From assembly GCA_016490735.1 (NCBI GenBank), contig JAEMWC010000022.1, forward strand, positions 1,985,001 to 2,049,000: DNA of 64,000 nucleotides, in the 5' to 3' direction. Position numbers and translations under genes: made by a program. The notes under the pieces were generated by a model. The model was not told where the DNA came from. It saw only the letters and a list, made by a program, of their open reading frames with translations, and ran no database searches. This document shows positions 58,175-64,000 of the stretch, piece by piece. The DNA comes from Pachyseris speciosa (lineage: Eukaryota > Cnidaria > Anthozoa > Scleractinia > Pachyseridae). How positions within the stretch are numbered: the stretch's first letter is position 1; each line of letters opens with the position of its first letter.

Positions 58175-59722
58175 ACTACTCTATGGTGGCCCAGCATAAT
58201 CATAGTAAAATATGTAAGTTTTTGGGGAGAAAAGAATAAAAAATGGAAAGAAACGAAAAATATAAGCAATCAAAATCGAAAAACAAAAAGCGAGAAAAAT
58301 AATATTGTAATAAAAATTAATAATATAAAGTAAAAGAATATTTGTTCACAAATTAAAAAGTAAAAAAAAAAAAGAAAGAAAAACAATTTAAGCACTAAAA
58401 ATATTTTGAAAAAAATATAATCCAAAAAAAAACAACAAAGAAAAAAGAAGAAAAATCATTGTCAAAAAACAACATTGAAAATCAACATCGAAAATTAACA
58501 TTAAAAATCAACATTGAAAATCACGAAAAACTGAAAAAACCAACGTTATTTCCACGTGGCCTGTCGTTATCATAGACCAGGATGCTTTGCCCGCATATTT
58601 TCCGCCTTCCTTGGGCTTCTGTGGTCTGACCCCAAATGAGGACATGCATGACCTGTTTTTTGTAAGAAGTGTGAAGATTGAACACTTCAGCTGACTCTTT
58701 CCTTCTTCTGGTGGATTTCGATCCATTAGGGGTGCTGTTGGAAAGTTATAGGTCTTTGATCCATCATGCCGCCGAAAATGAGCCAAGTTTGGAAGCCCCT
58801 TCAAGAAAAAATGTCAAACAAAAGAACACAGCAAGCAACACGATCTCGCAAAGGTGCTAAAGGAACGGCTCCAAGCGACATAATCGTGCAAAGGTTGACA
58901 GCAGAACCTAACAACAAGCAAACGTTTCGCCTGGTACAACCGAGAGAATTCGTCGAGTTTTCCAGCGATGATTTAACGCTTGAAAACTTGAAGATTGCTT
59001 GCGCGGAACACTTTGGCTTTCCAGTGGGCTCGTGCGATGTGCTGGTGTCCAACAAAGGCCCATCAGGAGCTTCTAATCACCTCTCTAATGGATGAAATAT
59101 ATATTGAATACGCGTGCAAAGCATCCTGATCTATGATAACGACAGGCCACGTTGTGGCCCAGCATTATCATAGTAAAATATGTAAGTTTTCGAAATCCAC
59201 CAGAAGAAGGAAAGCGTCAGCTGAAGTGTTCAATCTTCACACTTCATACAAAAAACAGGTCATGCATGTCCTCATTTGGGGTCAGACCACAGAAGCCCAA
59301 GGAAGGCGGGAAATATGCGTGCAAAGCATCCTGGTCTATGATAACGACAGGCCACGTGGAAATAACGTTGTTTTTTTTTTCGTGATTTTCAATGTTGATT
59401 TTTAATGTTAATTTTCGATGTTGATTTTCAATGTTGTTTTTTGACAATGATTTTTCTTCTTTTTTCTTTTTCTTTCTTTTTTTTGGATTATATTTTTTTC
59501 AAAATATTTTTAGTGCTTAAATTATTTTTCTTTCGCTTTTTTTTACTTATTAATTTGTCAACAAATATTTTTTTTACTTTATACTTTATACAATATTATT
59601 TTTCTCGCTTTTTTTTTTCGATTTTGATTGCTTATATTTTTCGTTTCTTTCCATTTTTTATTCTTTTCTCCCCAAAACCTTACATATTTTACTATGATTA
59701 TGCTGGGCCACCATACTACTCT
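58175..59722. mobile_element. Long-TIR element (1532 bp) with perfect 8-bp target duplication
   Basis: ACTACTCT occurs at 58175-58182 and 59715-59722. The element between them (58183-59714) starts ATGGTGGCCCAGCATAATCA and ends with the matching complement. The two arms, each about 500 bp and very A-rich (left) or T-rich (right), pair almost throughout. An 8-bp duplication fits hAT- or P-like elements. No transposase is present; the unpaired centre carries the ORF at 58766-59095. Inside the right arm, 59152-59190 repeats the element's own left-end sequence. Confidence 0.82.
58766..59095 (+). CDS. ORF carried in the centre of the TIR element
   Basis: 109 codons, ATG at 58766 and stop at 59093-59095. 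The N-terminus is basic and unstructured (KRTQQATRSRKGAKGTAPSD). The second half has a folded look (QTFRLVQPREFVEFSSDDLT, then LENLKIACAEHFGFPVGSCD and VLVSNKGPS), similar in style to ubiquitin-like or short adaptor domains encoded by host genes. It is not a recognisable transposase. It occupies the unpaired loop between the long TIRs, so it is probably captured host coding sequence; the last dozen codons after KGPSG may be non-homologous filler. Confidence 0.4.
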   Translation: MPPKMSQVWKPLQEKMSNKRTQQATRSRKGAKGTAPSDIIVQRLTAEPNNKQTFRLVQPREFVEFSSDDLTLENLKIACAEHFGFPVGSCDVLVSNKGPSGASNHLSNG

Positions 59723-60768
59723 AAATCCGAAATTTACAGAATCATAAAAGACTAGCTAACTGTCAAAAAAAATATTATAAAGTTAAAATTACTTTAGTTT
59801 GCTGGTTACATGAATTCAACAAGTTTTGAGATACAAGATTTCTTGAAGTGCAATAGAAAAGTGAGATTCGTGATTTTGAGGTCTTCGTTATTCAGTGATG
59901 CAATTGTTTTACGACTGAGGACTACCTTTGGACAAAGCTTGGCGCTTCAATTCTAATATGGGCTAGTTAAAAAAAACTAACCGGCTTGTTAAGGGGAAAA
60001 AACCACATTTCTATCAAGCATTCTTGAATCAGTAGAGTCCGTAGTCCGTCCGTAGTCCGTAGAGATTAACACAAAGTTCTCCCGGATTAAATCAGAAGAA
60101 AGTAGTACTAGCTAATACGGACCCGCATCTACAGTCATTACTCCGGGTAGTCTGACTACATAGCCTACGGAGTCTAGAATGATCTGCGGTGGGATTATAA
60201 CTCAACTACAGGGAGTGGATCTCTAAGCTAAGGCAACAGAAGATCTCTAGGTCCACAACAAATGAACTAAGGTTGCAAAAGTTAATGAGTTCAACCATCA
60301 TGTTTACTTATCACCAACCTTGGACTACTATGCACATTTTTACGGTTACATTCATATCCAGCTTGACGCCTGTTCAGATAATCAGACAACCAAAAGATAG
60401 ACAAGGTGAGGTTAATAATAAGCTGAGTTATTTTATGAAAAAGGGCATACTTGGAAGTTACTCCGTAAGAGAAAACCGGCACCATTTCAAACTGATCAAC
60501 TACCGGTCAGATGGTGAATCATAGTACACGTATGAACAACGTGTCAGCTTGAGGTCTTGTTAGTTTGTAACACAGAACTAGGAACTAGCTCGTACAACTC
60601 AAAATTTCTACCAGCACAATTGTCTAAATAGTAAAACCAGGCAGATATGAGCTGATTAAATAAATGAAAGTCAATTTTCACTGTATGGTATGTTTTGTAT
60701 TGCTTCGATCATTACAGTGCTCCATGTGAATTGCGCAGTTATAGATCCGCAGACAGTTCACGGTTTGA
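59723..60768. other. Unit 3 spacer
   Basis: Contains reiterated GTCCGTAGTCCGT at about 60038-60060. Otherwise resembles the 48600-49360 spacer. No gene seen. Confidence 0.4.
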
Positions 60769-61186
60769 TCAAGCAGTGGGGACTGCTGAAAGACTCATTC
60801 CGTAAGAGAAGGTACCGGCGTAGCAAGGAAGGTAGCACTCTCTATCGTGAACGTACAAGTGCTCCGCAGCGGTAACTTTACGTTCAATCCAGGCTCTACC
60901 CACAGCCAGTAGTTAGTATAGAAAGGGCTATCCTCTGGTCCAGTTATACCTTTCCATACCAGTGTACCATATGCAAATATGGTGAGCTCAGCACAGTGCT
61001 CGCAATTTGCCCTCATATTTCAGCGAAAGGGGTTCCCACCTGTATCATCAAGACATCCCTGATGTTTTCCGTTTGTGGCATACACAATTCTCCTTGGTAA
61101 GTTGCCTGAAACTGCACTCCAATAACTGGCATGTAAAGCGCCTCAAGATTGCTTTTGATCGTAACAGGATTAGGTACTTGTTCCAT
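60769..61186 (-). pseudogene. 139-aa family copy C (broken)
   Basis: Alignable to copy A over its whole length, including the start context (61186) and the stop (60769-60771). An in-frame TGA lies near 61014 at the FAATLGQ position, and an extra run of about 8 bp near 60970 (duplicated CATAT..GCATAT) shifts frame. The aromatic second half (GITGPEDSPFYTNYWLWVEP) is still readable downstream. It has accumulated substitutions but kept overall structure, consistent with an older duplicate. Confidence 0.65.
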
Positions 61187-61571
61187 TTTCGTGGTTTCTT
61201 TCTCAAAGAAGCTGACATGAAGAAAGAAATTCAGCCGTTAGTCGCTTCAGCCCCGGGCTTTACCTTCACTGCCCAAAAAGAAAGAGGAAGTGATATCACG
61301 TGACAAAGATTAAAATGGAAGGGTAAACGTGATTGGCTCATTTTTCACGTTGGAGACAACGTGGAATATGATATGTGTTTATGTTAGCACGAAATCATGT
61401 CAGCACTAAATAAGACAGTCCACTAAAGACAAATTATATTCTAGGATTCCCAAAATTATTTTGTTATGAAATGTTTCCATGACATAGGCACGCGACGTTT
61501 CCACCAAGCGTGTCAATGTAAGAACATTCTAGAACGTATTTCGGGAAGGTTATATAAGTAGCTGTAAATAG

Positions 61572-61745
61572 GCTAGTAGTAGTAGTCTTTATTTCACTGA
61601 TAAAATACATATCAAGTGTTACATGGATTATAACTATTAAATGCTTAAAAATGCGCCGAATATGCATTAATTACTAATAGTTAAATTGTAATTAAAACTA
61701 AGTCTGTTAATAAAAGAATTTTTAAACGCTCAGTATTACAAATCG
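61572..61745 (-). mobile_element. LINE 3' tail inserted in unit 3
   Basis: Begins with (AGT)n and AGTCTTTATTTCACTGATAA, which resembles the 3' end of the reverse-strand LINE at 46085 (AGTCTTTATTGCC). Unit 2 lacks it. Flanks read AAATAGGCT and AAATGGCTC, compatible with an imperfect short target duplication. No coding part retained. Confidence 0.6.
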
Positions 61746-62419
61746 GAAATGGCTCATTATGTATTGCTATTTGAAGGAGATACGTCACAGTCTTTGGATT
61801 TTGGAAAGTTTAGCCGGCCTTATTTTTTCAAACGGTCATTTATAATTCGTTTCAATCTTCTCCATCCCTCACCATCCTCGCCACATATATTTGCATTTAT
61901 TCTTGTCTCTTTGGTGCTTATCTTCCCTGACAAATTGCTATTTCACCGTTTCCCATTATTTAAATGCATTGTTTTTATGTCTCTAATGAATGACCCAAAA
62001 TATCGTGAGCGAGCTCCTTTAAATTAGACCATCTAGAAAGTTCTAGAACTCTATGTCATAGGCATGAAAATAAAACAGTATGAGCTCAGGACTTTAACTG
62101 GTTTTGACAGACAGAGAGTGAGTTCAGACAAGGAAAGCAGAGACCGTAGATGTTAACGTGAATTGAAGCCAAATATAGTGTAAGTAAGTCCACACGTTAT
62201 TGTGAGTTGTGAGGACTGCGTTCACTTGGAATAAATCTACTCATTGTGCTCCGAAATCCCTGCTTTCACTTAGGCTTCAAGCGACCATTCCTCCCGCCAT
62301 GATGCTGCCAAACGTCAGTTACGATTGTTTTCACTGTATTGCCTCTCCTACCGCGCCGTTTGACAATTCATTCCTCTGGTCGTATACGCTTTCCGTTCAA
62401 TCGGGGGTTTAACCCTTAA

Positions 62420-64000
62420 AGAAAGGTAGTCAAATTTATGCACAAGAGGTAGATTTGAAAATCGAGTATGTGCCATGGACACAAACGGAGACGCGAGAAA
62501 TACATACAGTTCCTTCGAAGCTATAAGGAGGAGGAGGATCAGATAAGAGATGAGTTTTTTCCTCGATTTTTTTCTGTCAGTATCCTCATTAGAGCACAAT
62601 TTGACGGCTAAAACGCGTCCAGAGTGTACCTGAACTAGAACGAACTCGACCGCTAATGAAAGGACTACACTCTCAAATTCTGTGCCGAGAGAGGGGTCCG
62701 TCAGATAAATTCCCTTAAGTTAGCTGGCTTCTTTCCCAACCTAGCCCACGCACTCCGGGACCTGTTATTAGGGAGACAGAAATGCAAAGCCACTGTGGCG
62801 GCACTCGTTGCTGTGTAACCGCTCCTGAAGTGGTTTTCCGGGAAACGAAAGGTTTTCATAAAATGACACAAACGTGTGGAGAACAAATTAAAGTAAAAGT
62901 GTTGGTAACACAAGTACGCTGTATTTTAAACGTGCGTTAAACGTGTCCCCATCCGGCTTTGCTTTTAACACGATTCGAACTCGCAAATTTCAAGCCAAGA
63001 TCTTAAACCAGACGTCGAGTGTCCTTATTTACGGATGGGAAATACTTCTTTAAGGGGAAAACTTGGTATCAAAGATGTCTCTTGAGCAGTCGATTGTACA
63101 TGCCTTCACAGCAATTCTTCGAGTTCCAGTTAATCAACAGAAGAAACATTTGAGGCTTCGAAAAGCTGCGGTCCTCAGTCGTCGTTTTTATGCTCTAGTC
63201 TAGTTTTAAGAGCAGCGACGAAGACTTCCCTTTGGACTTAGACGTATTGTTTTCCCTAAGACCTTCGTTGAAGTATTTATGAAGACCTGCATTCTACAAA
63301 TCCCTAATGCAGTTGAAAACAGCAAACTAACTAAGTACTATAAGTTTAATTTGGTCACTGGTTGAAAAACTGACCTTGTTAAACTAATGGACGAAACCTA
63401 CAAATCTTTGCTGAGCAGAGTATTCGTGTCAGTTCATCGATTTATTGACGGGCAAAAAACGGACTGAATCTATATTAAAACAGAATATAGCACTGATAAC
63501 GAATAAAATTAAGTACAAAACAGGGCATTGTCTATATCAAGTCCATGGTGCGGCCTGTATAACATTTCTATTGTCTCCGTTGTGAATTGTGTCTTTTTTC
63601 TGGATTTCTGCTCGCTCTCTAACCAATTCTAATTGCTAGTAAACTAAATTTAATTACGGATCTCTAAACTAAGTTAGTTTAAAACCACAACTATAAAAAC
63701 CAACAAGTGTCCAACATATCTTTAAAAAGTGAAACGAGCCTGGTCAGGTTGGATTTGGCACCGCATCAACTGTTTCGAAGGTCACTTTCACTCAGTCACC
63801 AACCATGTGGATTTCATATATAGAAATCATCTATGCAGAAATGTGGATTTAGTAACAACAAGAAGAGTTATGCAGCGACTCTTCGCTAGTCAATTACGGT
63901 AACCTTGATGCTGATTCCATACGAGAATTCACCACCACTGCCTTTAAATGGGGTACCGCTTCTCGACTTTGAAGTTGTAGTCGGTGTATTCCTGAAGCTC
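62420..64000. other. End of array and window edge
   Basis: Unit 3 noncoding DNA, with extra sequence at 62690-63095 absent from unit 2. No gene recognised up to the edge. Confidence 0.4.

Larger units (their letters stand above)
55775..63800. repeat. Tandem units 2 and 3 of the diverged array
   Basis: Unit 2 (ORF copy B at 56005-56340) and unit 3 (copy C at 60769-61186) share colinear blocks: TTCACGT block 56655/61345; CGACCAAGCGTG/CCACCAAGCGTG 56824/61501; TTCTAGAACT 56956/62038; ACTTGGAATAAATCTACTC 57142/62224; CCGCTAATGAAAGGACTACA 57311/62651; CACTGGTTGAAAAACTGAC 57478/63356; and GATTTGGCACCGCATCAA about 57900/63751. Copy B to C start spacing is about 4.85 kb. Unit 3 has about 450 bp extra near 62690-63095, including a second CCGGGAAACGAA block. 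Confidence 0.75.

Noticed and set aside
59405..59755. 116-codon Phe-rich frame
   Set aside because: Translation of the T-rich TIR arm; no coding meaning.

Overview
The window reads as a nuclear contig from an anthozoan cnidarian, most likely a reef-building coral. The reasons are intron-rich metazoan genes with GT-AG junctions, a multi-domain H-type lectin of the kind expanded in cnidarians, a tRNA-derived SINE, cnidarian-style R2/NeSL-like and CR1/L2-like non-LTR elements, and very dense foldback/MITE repeats. There are no prokaryotic operons, no CRISPR array and no free-standing tRNA or rRNA gene.

Layout. 1-2.9 kb: intergenic DNA holding a broken DNA-level duplicate of an espin exon found 20 kb downstream. 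2.9-16.1 kb (+): a secreted 676-residue H-type lectin of 14 coding exons, built as two triplets of lectin domains separated by an EGF/Kazal-like cysteine module. 18.9-33.3 kb (-): an espin-like actin-bundling protein with N-terminal ankyrin repeats, a poly-Asn linker and a basic C-terminal helix. 34.1-36.4 kb (+): TAF10, divergent from espin across an 825-bp gap that contains a perfect 204-bp palindrome. 37.8-40.7 kb (+): DCAF10, a WD-repeat CUL4-DDB1 substrate receptor. All four genes were assembled from sequence by matching exon phase; each closes to an exact multiple of three.

42-64 kb is a repeat-rich territory. It starts with decayed non-LTR elements (R2/NeSL-like at 42.7-45.8 kb, a reverse-strand LINE tail at 46 kb). 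From 48 kb to the end there is a diverged tandem array of roughly 5-kb units, each carrying a minus-strand copy of a 139-codon ORF of unknown function: copy A intact, B truncated, C broken. Different mobile elements have landed in different units: a 9-bp-TSD element, a 3.2-kb long-TIR element containing a LINE which itself contains a MITE, a LINE tail almost at the same site in another unit, and a 1.5-kb long-TIR element with a perfect 8-bp TSD around a host-like ORF.

The genes are not an operon or pathway. TAF10 and DCAF10 are housekeeping functions (transcription initiation, ubiquitin ligase targeting), espin is cytoskeletal, and the lectin is probably secreted and glycan-binding. The least explained features are the 139-codon ORF family, the ORF-carrying TIR element, the lectin's exon-for-exon internal duplication, and the perfect palindrome in the espin/TAF10 promoter gap.
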